This document shows positions 36,869-47,350 of a stretch of DNA of 64,000 nucleotides, one piece after another; position 1 is the stretch's first letter, and the number at the start of each line of letters is the position of its first letter. Location of the stretch: contig OX595986.1 of assembly GCA_951394045.1 (NCBI GenBank), positions 3,501,534 through 3,565,533 of the forward strand, given 5' to 3'. Position numbers and translations under genes: made by a program. Source of the stretch: Nitzschia sp. DOCU1 (lineage: Eukaryota > Bacillariophyta > Bacillariophyceae > Bacillariales > Bacillariaceae). The notes under the pieces are model-generated. The model was not told the origin of the DNA. It saw only the letters and a list, made by a program, of their open reading frames with translations, and ran no database searches.

Positions 36869-37357
36869 AGGTGCTTCCACTGATTTTTCATAGAGTAGGT
36901 TCCAAGCAGCATGTGACTTACACGACGATATTTTTGCACGACACCACGATCTTGCTCGTTAATAATGCTGGATTAGAACGCTCGTGATGTTTCGAGTTCC
37001 CACTTCCTCCTTGGTCATCGTCACCGTGGTGGTCGTGCCTTTTTCAACTGGCTCTCTCTGTCGTCGTTGTCGCGGCTGCAGGGAGGGTCGGCATGAAATT
37101 TTGGGGGCGCGCGCCGCTGGCGGTGCGAGCCCGGCGGGCGAGAAATTAAATTCCCGACGCTGTGGCGGACACGTCATTCCGAAAATTCCGTTCCGTCACA
37201 CGTTCCCAATGATTTGAAGACTGCCATCATCATCATCGTCGCCGTGGCGTCGGAATATGGGTTTCGCTCCATCCACGCAATCGCATTATTTCTCCCAAAC
37301 GACACAATCATCGTTCTGGAAGCAACCAAACAAGAATATTTCTTGAAAGCGATAACA
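36869..37357. promoter_or_regulatory. Divergent intergenic region with GC-rich core
   Basis: 489 bp between two start codons. A GC-rich block (about 37095-37140, gcgcgcgccg...gcccggcggg) stands out from the surroundings. No gene is seen. Confidence 0.4.
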
Positions 37358-37696
37358 ATGGCTATCACGCGGTGTTGTTACCTTGCCTTGGTCGGGTTGC
37401 TGCTCTCCTGCAATGCGCTTGCATTCCATGTGCAAACCAAACAATCCTTCGTTCGGCGTCAGCATGATCAAGGAATGACGGCGTTGGCTGTTATAGAACA
37501 GAAGCCACGGTGGACAGAATTGCCTCGAGCACGGGAATCAAGGCCAGAATTGGCGGGTTTTGAGATCAATACTGGTCGACTTGCCATGGTTGGCTTTTGC
37601 GGGCTTCTGGCGACAGAGATCGTTTCGGGGCAAAGTTTTGGAGAACAGCTAGTTCATGCCGTATCAGTTGCATCAGGGGTCAATCTACCAATCTAG
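37358..37696 (+). CDS. One-helix LHC-like (OHP/HLIP-type) plastid protein
   Basis: 112 residues from the ATG at 37358, chosen because it starts a bipartite plastid presequence: MAITRCCYLALVGLLLSCNALAF|HVQ, then a basic, Gln/Ser-rich transit part (KQSFVRRQHDQ). The mature protein has one membrane helix with the chlorophyll-binding-type motif FEINTGRLAMVGFCGLLATEI followed by SGQSFGEQL. This is the helix found in one-helix proteins and in helices 1 and 3 of LHC proteins. The usual ExxNGR reads EINTGR, with Thr at the Asn ligand position. Likely a thylakoid photoprotection or pigment-assembly protein. Confidence 0.75.
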   Translation: MAITRCCYLALVGLLLSCNALAFHVQTKQSFVRRQHDQGMTALAVIEQKPRWTELPRARESRPELAGFEINTGRLAMVGFCGLLATEIVSGQSFGEQLVHAVSVASGVNLPI

Positions 37697-37890
37697 GTGA
37701 TTGACAAATCTTGACCAAAAGATCTGGAAACGCTCCTTTACTCGAACATGTTGCCACTTTTCCCTAGTCTCAAGGCACTGTATTCTCTATACAATTGTAA
37801 AATAGACTCGCAATTTTGCATGTAAAGATGGATTCTAATGAATAGCGCAATATTGAATAGACCTCTCGACATTGTGGAGGCTATCTGTAT

Positions 37891-39397
37891 CTAAGGCGAC
37901 TCTGCAGCAATACGCTCTTCAATGCGCTTCTCCATGAAATCTTGCACCTGTTTCAAGTCGTTGGGACATTCCGATACGCGGGTTGGAAGATCCAGCAGAC
38001 ACGCAAGCTCCTTTGGTGGCATTGGCAGAGGATCAATCGCTAGCTTGACAGCTTCTGGGAATTTCCCTTCGTGCGCCGTCGCGAGGCAGACCATCGTTTC
38101 GTTCACGTCTCCGGTCTGCTGAATGGCACTTACACCCACAGCCGAATGCGGGCAAAGCAGATAATTGTGCTTTTCGTTGTATTCACGAATGACATCAATT
38201 GTCAAGGCGGTATCTGCACGTGCAGAGGTGAAATCAGACTGAGCCTTAGCTAGCAGCTCTCCACCAATATCAAGCTTCTTTGTAGATTCAAATGTATTCA
38301 TCCATTCTGCAAGTTTCTCCGCGTCGTTGCCAGCGAGGAAGAAGAGATACCGTTCAAAGTTACTTGACACACAGATGTCCATACTAGGGGAGATAGTCTT
38401 GGCAATAGCTTCCCGGTGATACTGCCCTTTCGTGAAGAATCTATGCAAAATGTCATTTTCATTCGTCGCCACGATCAGCTTTCCAACTGGCAGACCCATT
38501 TGCTTGGCGTAGAAGCCCGCCAGAATATCCCCAAAGTTTCCAGTCGGAACCGAGAATCCAACCTTTGCACCGCTGTTTTGAGGGTCGTCCGTGACTCGAA
38601 GGTAGCTCCAAAAATAGTACGTAGTCTGGGCAAGTACTCGGCACCAATTGATCGAGTTCACCGCCCCGAGTTTGACTCGGTCTCGAAATTCAGGTGTGTC
38701 AAAGCTGGCTTTTACAATATCTTGGCAGTCATCAAATGTACCTTCGACTGCCACACAGTGGATGTTTGAGTCCAGGACAGTTGTCATTTGCCTCTCCTGG
38801 ATGGGAGAAACGCGCCCTTTGGGAAACAGAATGATACAGTCGATTCCTTTCTTCCCGCGAAGTCCATAGATCGCTGCAGACCCCGTATCTCCAGAAGTAG
38901 CTCCGAGCACTGCAAGTCGTCCTTCATTCGATCCCGTCTCCAAAAAATATTCAAAGAAGTTGCCCAGCATTTGTAGCGCAACATCCTTGAAGGCGAAGGT
39001 GGGTCCATGGAACAGTTCCTGGAACAAGATGATATCGTCAGCCAAAGGCAAGATGAAGTTACTGTATCGACGACGGGCAACTTACGAGCACGGTATGCCC
39101 ACCAACTTTAACCACCGGGGTCACATCTTCATGGCGAAATGCTGCACATGATCTCTTGACAATGTCGGCAAGTTTCTCAGCGGGTACTTGGTCATCTTTC
39201 ACAAACTTGGAAATCACATTGATGGCAAGATCAGGGTAAGAAAGACTGCGCCAGCTTTCAAGCTCTTCGGCGCTCACAGAAGGTAACGAGTCGGGCACAA
39301 ACAACCCGCGGTCGTGGGCAAGCCCCGTCATGACGGCGGTCCGGAAGTCCAAATGCTGTTGACCCCCACGGGTCGACGAGTAGGTGATCGAAGTCAT
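37891..39397 (-). CDS. Threonine synthase (PLP-dependent)
   Basis: Makes threonine from O-phosphohomoserine. Two exons, 39397-39086 and 39018-37891, give 479 residues. The intron (gtaagt...gttccag, 67 bp) is placed so that HTVL joins ELFHGPTFAFKD, the family junction; Lys115 in FAFKD is the PLP lysine. GATSGDTGSAA (phosphate binding) and NSINWCRVLAQTTYYFW follow. Length and motifs fit the fungal THR4/bacterial type rather than the SAM-activated plant type. The N-terminus (MTSITYSSTRGG) has no clear signal or transit peptide, so a cytosolic enzyme, or a missed upstream exon, is possible. Confidence 0.92.
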
Positions 39398-39977
39398 GGC
39401 CGCAGCTAAGAAATCTAGAATACAAGACAGCAACAAAAGGGTGCTTCGACAGTGCACTTTTCCACTTTAAGAGATACCTCGACGATATCAAAATTGTGAT
39501 CTAGCCGATGAAGAAGAATCTTCAGTAGCAAAAATACCGTTTTCGATCAATCGTGTGGTCCGGCGGAGTCTGCGTGGTCCTTTTGTTGATGCCACCCCGT
39601 CGTACGTCATGCCCTTGCTTGCGCGCGCGCCAACTCCGATTGGTGAATTTAATGGATCTCGGGCCCGTTTGACCGTCGTCCGATAACCTGTCGGTGGGCA
39701 GACGTGGTAGTAGCGTATCCCTATTGATATTAGATGATATCATAGTGACTATCAAACGTGGTGCTATGGAGTTTGATACTACGACTATGCCATATCACAC
39801 CAACCCCCAGATACCATGCTCTGTCAGAGAGAATTCGCATTACGCGTAGTAGTTAGAGAGCTCTGACTTCTCGGAGGTATAGTACTAGTCGTCCATTTGT
39901 TCACAACTTTAGTACACTAGTAGGAGCAGAGCTTGAGGAAAATTTCAACAGGTGATTCTAGACACTACTATGATAGC
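39398..39977. other. Intergenic region
   Basis: 580 bp between the threonine synthase start and the HK-B stop. No gene is seen. The part near 39850-39930 contains TAGTA/ACTAG-rich strings. Confidence 0.4.
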
Positions 39978-42599
39978 TTATCTACTCAAAATATCATTGG
40001 AAATGCAAGAATCTCCTCCCCTTCGTATGTCGTCCAAAAAGTCGAACAGGATCTCGGCCGAAATGGGCTTGCCAACAGCAGCATCAAAGCCACTGGGAAG
40101 CTGGACCGATGTTGAGTCCTGTACCTTTGGAATGAAACTCGAGCTCATCTGGACTACGTTGTTTTGTCTCTTAACTCTGTTTTTCTTTTCCCATTCCCGA
40201 AAGTTTGTGACGCATTTGCTGCTGATAAGGCCAGCCATCTCATCGTCTAGAAAGACAGCATCCCAGTTTCGCATCTTCAGCAGCTGCAGTGCCGTTTCTC
40301 CATCATGCACAGTTACGATCTTTAGAGCGCGGGAAGTGGCATGCATTTCCGCAAGCTTTGACAAGACACTTCCTTCTTCTGCTATGAGACAATAGAGCGG
40401 TGGCAGTGATTCAGAGCGTTCGGAAAGATTCGAAGAATCAGTTATTCCTTTTTGTTCGCCGTCTGGGCGGCGTTGAGCTTCAATTGAGTCAAGGCGGCTG
40501 GAAACGTACTCGAAATCTTGACTGTCGAAGATTTCCTGTAGGTCTTTGTCTGTAAGTGGTTTTGGTCGAAAGTCGTTCATGCCAGCCTGAAGACCTCGCT
40601 CAATACTTTGCTCATCTGCGTGAGCAGATATTCCTACGATGAATTGGTCAAACCACGGCCTTGCCCTAAGCTCAAAAGATCGATACTGCTCAACGCAATC
40701 AATCCCGTCAGCAACCGGCATGAGAAAGTCACAAAATGTAACGTCGAACAATGTGGCTTGCAGTGCCTTAAGCCCCTCCATTCCATTCACAACCTGCGTC
40801 GTCTCAAAGCCCAATTTGGCCAGTTGCCGAGTCAGAGTCTTACGACATGTCAGGGAGTCTTCGATGATAAGCGCCCGACGCCTCCTACCAGTTGACGACC
40901 GTACAGAATCACTGATCTCGTTCCCTTGGTCAAGATCGACAAGACTCTGGACCGATACGGCATAAGGTTCTGTGGTCGCAGGAATCAACAGCGGTTCCTC
41001 TGTCAAAAACTGTTCTTGTAATTGATCGGAAGAAGAGCTGTCGTTCGTATCGAGCTCATCTTTGACAACAAGTGGAATACTGAACCAGAAAAGGGACCCT
41101 TTCTTTGGATGGCCAGAAGTGTCAAGACTTTGAGAGCCGATTGAAGTAAACTCTCGTGGCTGGAAGCCATACTGGCCTCCAATCGACCCAATCAGCGTTG
41201 CAACCGAATACAGACCCATACCCTTCTTGCCCCGGGCCGGACGCGGGGCTACCTTTCGATCATAGAGACTTCCTTCATCTTCACAGGGCGATTGACTTCT
41301 GTTCTCCTCTTTGCGACTCACGGGTCTGAATAGGTGCTGATACTGATCAACGCTGACTCCCGATCCGCAGTCTTCCACAGCAAAAACGAGATTATTCCTA
41401 CCTTCACCAGTACCGCCATTCCCATTCTTGATCGGCTCGACATATATTCTGAGATGAACAGAACCTCTTTCGGTGTGCTTGCAAGCGTTCGTCAGCAGGT
41501 TAACGGCCGATCGAAAAATCTTTAAGCTATCCGCCACAACCACTGGCGGGACATCGCTATCTGCCGTAATAACCATGGGAACTTGTTTCGGGAAGGGTTC
41601 CATGACCACATGGAGATGCTTTATCAATTCACTTATAGTGAGAATATTCAACTTTTCATCACCAGTCTCTGTGTTGGATGAGTCGTCATCAATGAAGGGG
41701 TGCCCCCGTTGAAATGTCTTGAGAGATTTTCTGCATACGCGATCCATAATTGTAGTGCACCCCACTGCTGTACTGAATACTTCACGCTGCTGCTTGGTCA
41801 AAGTGTTGAGTAGCCTCTCGTCGTGACGGATTGTACCAAGGCCATCCATCACTCCTTTCAACGGAGTTAAGAGGTCATTTGATGTACAGGCGATAACTTG
41901 GGACGGATTGTGCATTTCGTGATTCGTCATTTCCCGGTGTTCGACCATTGCATCCATCACCATGTCGGTGATCTCGCGAATATTTTGCTTCTCTTCGAGA
42001 GTCAGGCCCTGAGGACGCGGTTCGGAATCAAGGACGCAAACCGTACCCAGCCTGAAGCCTTCAGGAGACAAAAGTGGGGTGGACGCGTAGAATCGGAGGA
42101 AAGGAAAACCAGTGACGGAGGCAAAGTTCTTAAACCGCTCGTCTTTCGAAAGATCGTTCACAATCAGCATATCTGACTTGCTGATCAACGCATGGGCACA
42201 AATACAGGCCTTTCTTGGGACTTCCCTCCAATCTTTCAATCCTCTAGTAGCGATCAAGTATTGAAACCCCATGTCCATGACGCTCACCAAGGCCATTGGC
42301 GCTTTGACGATGCGGCAGATTAGGGATAGCAGACGCTCACAGTCTTTGTTGCGGCCCGAGCCTGATATTCGATAACTCTTGAGGACAGCCAGGCGCCGCA
42401 GTTCCATTTCGAGCATCTGCGGGTGCGAATCATCTTTATCGTACCCTTCCACGACCCATTCAAGCCTCGGATCCAACCCGTGCTGGAACCCTCCTTCGGA
42501 ATTTTCTCCGCTAGCACTTCCTTCGTCCAGAGGAGTCTGCAGCGCTTCACGGAGCGCTTCCTCCGTCGGATAATCATGGACAGACCGAAGAATAGACAT
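39978..42599 (-). CDS. GAF/histidine-kinase/receiver protein, HK-B (ATP site kept, His replaced by Asn)
   Basis: 873 residues, intronless, soluble paralogue of HK-A. A GAF domain at about residues 90-215 shares the LRFYASTPLLSPEGFRLGT block. The H-box reads CTSNDLLTPL: Asn241 stands where the phospho-acceptor His should be (codon AAT). The ATP-binding domain is intact: N-box NLLTNACKHTERG (Asn371), G1 EDCGSGV (Asp410) and G2 KKGMGLYSVA, ending GSLFWFSIPL. The first receiver (about 575-690) has Asp624 in CDFLMP and a KP lysine. A second, divergent receiver ends the protein (FLDDEM, GKP). It therefore looks able to bind ATP but not to phosphorylate itself at the usual place. It lies 22 kb from HK-A on the opposite strand. 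Confidence 0.87.
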   Translation of the reverse strand: MSILRSVHDYPTEEALREALQTPLDEGSASGENSEGGFQHGLDPRLEWVVEGYDKDDSHPQMLEMELRRLAVLKSYRISGSGRNKDCERLLSLICRIVKAPMALVSVMDMGFQYLIATRGLKDWREVPRKACICAHALISKSDMLIVNDLSKDERFKNFASVTGFPFLRFYASTPLLSPEGFRLGTVCVLDSEPRPQGLTLEEKQNIREITDMVMDAMVEHREMTNHEMHNPSQVIACTSNDLLTPLKGVMDGLGTIRHDERLLNTLTKQQREVFSTAVGCTTIMDRVCRKSLKTFQRGHPFIDDDSSNTETGDEKLNILTISELIKHLHVVMEPFPKQVPMVITADSDVPPVVVADSLKIFRSAVNLLTNACKHTERGSVHLRIYVEPIKNGNGGTGEGRNNLVFAVEDCGSGVSVDQYQHLFRPVSRKEENRSQSPCEDEGSLYDRKVAPRPARGKKGMGLYSVATLIGSIGGQYGFQPREFTSIGSQSLDTSGHPKKGSLFWFSIPLVVKDELDTNDSSSSDQLQEQFLTEEPLLIPATTEPYAVSVQSLVDLDQGNEISDSVRSSTGRRRRALIIEDSLTCRKTLTRQLAKLGFETTQVVNGMEGLKALQATLFDVTFCDFLMPVADGIDCVEQYRSFELRARPWFDQFIVGISAHADEQSIERGLQAGMNDFRPKPLTDKDLQEIFDSQDFEYVSSRLDSIEAQRRPDGEQKGITDSSNLSERSESLPPLYCLIAEEGSVLSKLAEMHATSRALKIVTVHDGETALQLLKMRNWDAVFLDDEMAGLISSKCVTNFREWEKKNRVKRQNNVVQMSSSFIPKVQDSTSVQLPSGFDAAVGKPISAEILFDFLDDIRRGGDSCISNDILSR

Positions 42600-43589
42600 T
42601 GCACCTTTTCTCGGGACAGACGACGGGCAAAACTGTAGGACGCTGATTCGTTTAAGATATGGGACTTGGAGCAGCGCAGCAATCCTATAGCGGTATCGAC
42701 ACTCTCGAGTGGCCTTTCCAACCTTGGACTCTTGAACGAAATGCCGATGGTAACAAATGGCTCAATGTGCCGAAGGAGGAATGAATGGCGCGTGTTTGAT
42801 GCTGACGGACAGGTAGAAAAACCCAATACGTTTTCTTGATGATTCGATTCATTCTTCGGAAGCACCCATAAATTTTTCATTGCACAGGATTCGTCATGAC
42901 TTAATTCATGACTTTCTCTTAAATGACGCACTTAAGGAGCCCTGCTGCTGGTTGAAGTACAGGCCTTGCAACGTGGGATTTCGGATGACACGAGACTTCG
43001 AAAACACTCGAGACTGGCTTTGAGAGACAGGTAGTTTATTTGGGTAAAAGTGGCGCTATGTACCAGGTACTCGATGATGAAAATCGGAATTCTCATTCAA
43101 GAACGGTGCATAAGTAAAGTCACAGCGTGTGCTGGTATCTGTTGTGATGTAATGGCTACATAGGAGGGGTGATACTGACTGACTGTACCTACCTTTAGTA
43201 CTGGTCGACTCATCATACCTCATAGTACTGTATTGTTATCGGGAGTCTACAGCATGTTCTATACTAGTAGAGCTAGAGAGAGCGTTATCTTGAAATCGCA
43301 ACATTGTTTCTGTGAAGCTAAGTGCTTAGTTTCCAAATTCCCAATCCTTGATTTGAGTCCCCAGTTTGGTGGGAAGCGCTCCGCGCTGGACACGAAAACT
43401 AGAAAGGGTAATGCGATTTTAGCCTAAGAAAACCAAGAGCGACCGGCAAAAGCGGCAGCGCGGTTCCTAGATCAACGGCTGGCTTGAGGACGAAATCAAC
43501 TGCATTCTTCCATGCTGTTTGCAAGTAGAAACTTGATTTGCTACACATTAGCTTAAAAAATGGCCAATGATTTGCGTAAGGCCCTCTCC
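42600..43589. other. Intergenic region without a supported gene
   Basis: 990 bp between the HK-B start and the oxygenase stop. Frames are short, and the longest (minus, running into HK-B) has no family feature. Around 43190-43270 there are several TAGTACT/ACTAGTAG strings. Confidence 0.4.
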
Positions 43590-44714
43590 TCATTGTGCAT
43601 TCACGACGTTTTGAACGGATCGCGGCACAAGAAGCGGCCGGTACTTCTCGACGCTGAAGGCAAAAGTGAAATCTGCCTCAACAGCAAAGGCTGCCTGCTT
43701 TGACAGGTGGTCAGAAACAGGATTTCTTGCGCGAAGGTAATCGTCCACTTGAATCTCAACGCCTAGATCTGTCAAGTCGCCAGCAAATCGTACTGCCCGA
43801 AAATAACCCCATAATACTGGGTGATAACGAGACTCTTCGTCTTCGTCTTGCAGGAGCGGTTTCACCATGGTTTCGTAGGGAGGATTATAAAAGAACGGGG
43901 CAGAATAGCGCTCTTTTGCTTCGTCGCTTAGAACTCGATGTAGAGGGGCTTTGTACTTTCCGTTCGACCATACTTGTGCCATATCACCAGTATTGATCGT
44001 AAAGGCCCCAGGCTCGGGATGGACGGTAATCCATTTTCCGTCTTTGAGTACTTGCAAAGAGTGGCAATCATCGTCCTGCAAAAGCACTGTCAAAAATCCA
44101 GCATCTTGATGAGGCGAGATACCCAAAGGCTTTTCACCCCGTTCGTCTGTTTCATTGCAAGGAGGATAGTAATTGGTCCGTAGGTAGCTCGAATGATTCT
44201 CTCGAAGAGCGCGCAACATTTCTGAATTCTGATCTTCGCCCAGTCCTTTTGCCATGAGAAGGGCTATGCGATCGGAAAGTTCTGCGCAAGCATCAAAGTA
44301 CTTGGTTACGATCGGTCGAAAGGAGGGCAGGAGATCGGTGGAGGGAAGTTGATTCCAGCCATCCAAGCATTGATTGGCTGGATCCTTGTCACTGGTACTC
44401 CAGTCTCGCGAACCAGGGACACCAAAATCGAGGCATTGCTTCCAATCGCGGCGTTGCTTGGTGAGTTCATCGTCAAAGTATCCACGAGAGTTGCTTTCGC
44501 CACGCTTCCAAGCCAATTTCGTCTCCTCGGGAAGAGCAAAGTAGAGTCGAAACTGTTCCCTGTATTCTTGGATGAGATCTTGGGGAATCCCATGGGCAAT
44601 GACCTGGAAGAAACCGTATTCGGAGCAGGCGCTGGCAATCTGTTTCACCAATTCTTCTTCATCCGAAGAACTAAGATCCACCACTGGCACACAAAGTTTG
44701 TCGTCTCCACCCAT
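43590..44714 (-). CDS. 2-oxoglutarate/Fe(II)-dependent oxygenase, isopenicillin-N-synthase-like
   Basis: 374 residues from the ATG at 44714. The N-terminal DIOX_N part begins VPVVDLSS and includes YGFFQVIAHGIP. The double-stranded beta-helix carries the iron ligands: His and Asp in SPHQDAGFLTVLLQD and the distal His in APLHRVLS, with the 2-oxoglutarate-binding Arg in RYSAPFFYNP (RxS). All are present, so the enzyme should be active. The substrate is unknown; relatives act on hormones, flavonoids, peptides and alkaloids. No targeting signal is seen. A C-terminal Val-rich extension follows the catalytic fold. Confidence 0.85.
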   Translation of the reverse strand: MGGDDKLCVPVVDLSSSDEEELVKQIASACSEYGFFQVIAHGIPQDLIQEYREQFRLYFALPEETKLAWKRGESNSRGYFDDELTKQRRDWKQCLDFGVPGSRDWSTSDKDPANQCLDGWNQLPSTDLLPSFRPIVTKYFDACAELSDRIALLMAKGLGEDQNSEMLRALRENHSSYLRTNYYPPCNETDERGEKPLGISPHQDAGFLTVLLQDDDCHSLQVLKDGKWITVHPEPGAFTINTGDMAQVWSNGKYKAPLHRVLSDEAKERYSAPFFYNPPYETMVKPLLQDEDEESRYHPVLWGYFRAVRFAGDLTDLGVEIQVDDYLRARNPVSDHLSKQAAFAVEADFTFAFSVEKYRPLLVPRSVQNVVNAQ

Positions 44715-45114
44715 GTTTGTCTCAAAGCAATGGGGGTAAGGAAGCAATGTTGTTCGAATACCAGGTAGAATATATGGCTATTTTTTGTGAAGTGGGAAGC
44801 TTCGGGTTTTGTCGCGATCTTTCGCGTAACTTGGCCGCGGTGAGTCGTCGCGCTTTCTTCTCACATAGCGGGGAAGGATAGACAGGCAGACGTTGGCGCA
44901 TTTCGAATCGCTTCAATCTAGATGATAGAGTAGCAACATCGTTGAATCGAAATAGATAGCGTCATTCGCATGAAGTGAAGGTTGTACAGTCAGCATAGTT
45001 CAATCATTTATGCTATCTTCCAGAACAATATATGGTATCAAAAGTTACATGAAACAAATTGCTACTACAATACTTCATCGAAAACGATTAAGTCGTCCCG
45101 TACTGCATGATCGC
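44715..45114. other. Intergenic region
   Basis: 400 bp between two minus-strand genes, holding the oxygenase leader and the IDH 3' UTR. No gene is seen. Confidence 0.4.
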
Positions 45115-46821
45115 TTAGTTGGCGGGTCCCTCTCCCTCTTCCCTGGCATTCAACCTCGGTGCAATGTTCAACTTGACCATCATTTCCTCAAACTCTTCAA
45201 AGTCAATCTGACCATCGCCGTTAGTATCGTACTCTGCATACAACTTGAGAAGGGCCTCTCGATCGACTTTGTAGTTTCGGCGGAACTTTCGGTCGGGCTC
45301 GCGAAGCTTGGGCGGCGGCACATCCTCGGTTTGTTGCTTGAGGTATCGTTCCAGTCGCCAAGCAACCTTGGCAATAAAGTCCTCCGTTGTGAATCCACTT
45401 GGACCACTCATATCTCGGGTACCCTGGCCGTAACGGAAAGTGTTGTGCATAGATTGTCGCAAAGTGGTGCAGTAGTTGAATACTTTGGCTCGGACGGCTT
45501 GCTTTTCGGCGTCGTCTGGGTACCTGTCGGCTTCAAGAGTGGCCGCGTGTTGCATGGCACCAATCATCGCTTCGACCAAACCCAAGGGGTTGAGCGAAGT
45601 CTCCTTTCCAGCCAAGTGGTCATGCCACAAGTCAGAAACGGTTCCGTGAGAAGCTTCAAACTCCTTGATGAGGTTGCCGTCGTCGCTCTTTCCAACAAGG
45701 TTCGAAGTGATGAAACCTGGCGATCGGTGAACTTGGGCAATTTGGTCCGTAAGCATATCTCCATCGTAGTTGTGTGCGGCCATTCCGAATCCTCCGTCAG
45801 TCCAACGAATCAACTGCATGGTGGCAGCATCCGAGATCAAGTGTTGCAGGTCACCACCGCTGCGTTCCAAAAGACCAGCTTCCAAGAATTTGGCCTTGTA
45901 GTGCTCATCAAATACTTCCTTCATAGAAGCCCAGAATCCTTCTTGCCACTTGAAGACAGTCTTCTTGGTAACAACGTATGGGGTAACTTTTTGTTCAAAG
46001 CATCGCTTGAAAAAGATGTGGGCAAGTTCCTTGACGTTGTCGTAGGGGTTGTGATAAACGACTACCACGCTGGGAAAAATTAATTGTTGGTTAGCACTGA
46101 CTGACAAAAACTTGTGCAACACGACGACATTAGAATTTTGTACTTACTTGTTGTCGTCCGTCAGGTCTCGCTTGTCGACGACAAAGGGAGGAGATCCATC
46201 TTGAGGCAAATAAGTTGTCAAAAGAGTTCCCTTACCCACTTGAGCCCAGCCAGCACCATATTCACCACCGACGGCGTGTCGCTCAAAAAAGACTTGACTC
46301 TTATATCCCAATTCAATACCTTCAATATGAATGGTATCTCGCGAAATGGTGATACCGTTCCATCCACGTCGCATGGCCCCATTGGGCGATCCATAGGCCT
46401 TGGAGAGACCCATTTCCTTCACTTGGACGGCAGAAGGCGTAATAGTCGGCTCCTTAAAAATGGCACCGATTCTCTTTCCGGCTTCTACGGCATCGTGCAA
46501 CACCTTGTCGTTGGTCGCATCCCGTGCTTTACAGGAAAGGTCATAAACTTCCCAGGCCGAAGTATCAAAATACGGCTTGATCCATTTTTCTACAATCAAC
46601 TGTGACGCGTAGTGGGTCATTTCCTCACCGGCAATATAAACCATGGGAGGGGCCTTGATATTCTCTCCAAGAGTCACACTGTCGTCGATCTTCGCCTCGG
46701 TGCTGAGATAGCACCGAAAGGGCGAAATCGACGCCGTCAACGAACGGTCCAAAAAGAAACGCTTCGTCGAGGACGAGGCGCCACTGTTGGAAACTCGAAA
46801 CGCCGCCAGTCGAAGAGCCAT
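45115..46821 (-). CDS. Isocitrate dehydrogenase with C-terminal EF-hand, mitochondrial
   Basis: Two exons, 46821-46148 and 46069-45115, joining at phase 2 to 542 residues. Residues 1-~42 form a mitochondrial presequence (Arg/Ser-rich, no acids: MALRLAAFRVSNSG, TKRFFLDRS). The catalytic part has the eukaryotic dimeric IDH layout: SPNGAMRRGWNG substrate loop, DGGFGMAAHNYDGDMLTD metal site, SHGTV. After SHGTV the sequence is SDLW, where NADP enzymes have TRHY; Asp371-Leu372 replaces the Arg-His pair that grips the NADP phosphate, which suggests NAD use. Residues 506-517 (DTNGDGQIDFEE) are a perfect EF-hand loop after a linker helix, absent from ordinary IDH. I recall, unverified, that such an enzyme has been studied in this diatom. 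Confidence 0.92.
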
Positions 46822-47350
46822 GGTAGATAGTAAAATGTTTCAACAGAGGTACAATAGCAACAATGTGAGGCCGTGAGAAATTCTGTGGCGGTAACCAAAC
46901 GACCACCGAGGAGAACAAATGATAGAAGTGACGGACGACGACGATGGGCCGAGCAAAAAGACCGTATCTTGTCCCTTCGCCTTGGTGGCCAATAAACGTT
47001 GCCTCCGGCAGTTTCTCGAGAAGTTTTGGATCCTGGCGTTCGCCGGACGGGCGGCAAAAGAAAAGAAGAAGAACCTTCGCCTATTTGACTGCTTCGAATC
47101 ATTTTGGATCCGGGAGTTAGTGAGTCCCGCACAAGAAGCAGACGGCGCGCCAAACTGGCAAAGGAACGAGTTCTTCGTGTCGAGGAGAACAGATGTCGGT
47201 TCCGACGGACATCGATGTTCGACTTTGGTTGTCAAAAAGTTCTGTCGGACTCGTCGACTCCCATCAACATCATCATATTCGAATCCTTTTCGGGTTGATT
47301 GCAGAATAGATTCGCAATCCTACAGTCTATTGTAACACCGTTCTACCGCC
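46822..47350. promoter_or_regulatory. Divergent intergenic region
   Basis: 529 bp between the IDH start and the next plus-strand start. Long frames occur on both strands (for example plus 46919-47335) but overlap each other and lack family features. Confidence 0.4.

Noticed and set aside
39059..39457. Start of threonine synthase at 39457 with an apparent signal peptide (MHCRSTLLLLSC...)
   Set aside because: The first codon is GTG, not ATG. The first ATG in frame is at 39397.
42320..42931. 203-codon minus-strand frame overlapping the start of HK-B
   Set aside because: The HK-B frame with its GAF domain explains this region; this one has no motif and is Arg/Ser-rich noise.
45010..46083. Plus-strand frame (357 codons) opposite IDH exon 2
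   Set aside because: Antisense shadow of a clearly conserved enzyme; no family features.
46919..47335. 138-codon frame between IDH and paralogue A
   Set aside because: It overlaps comparable frames on the other strand, has no recognisable domain and lies in a divergent promoter.
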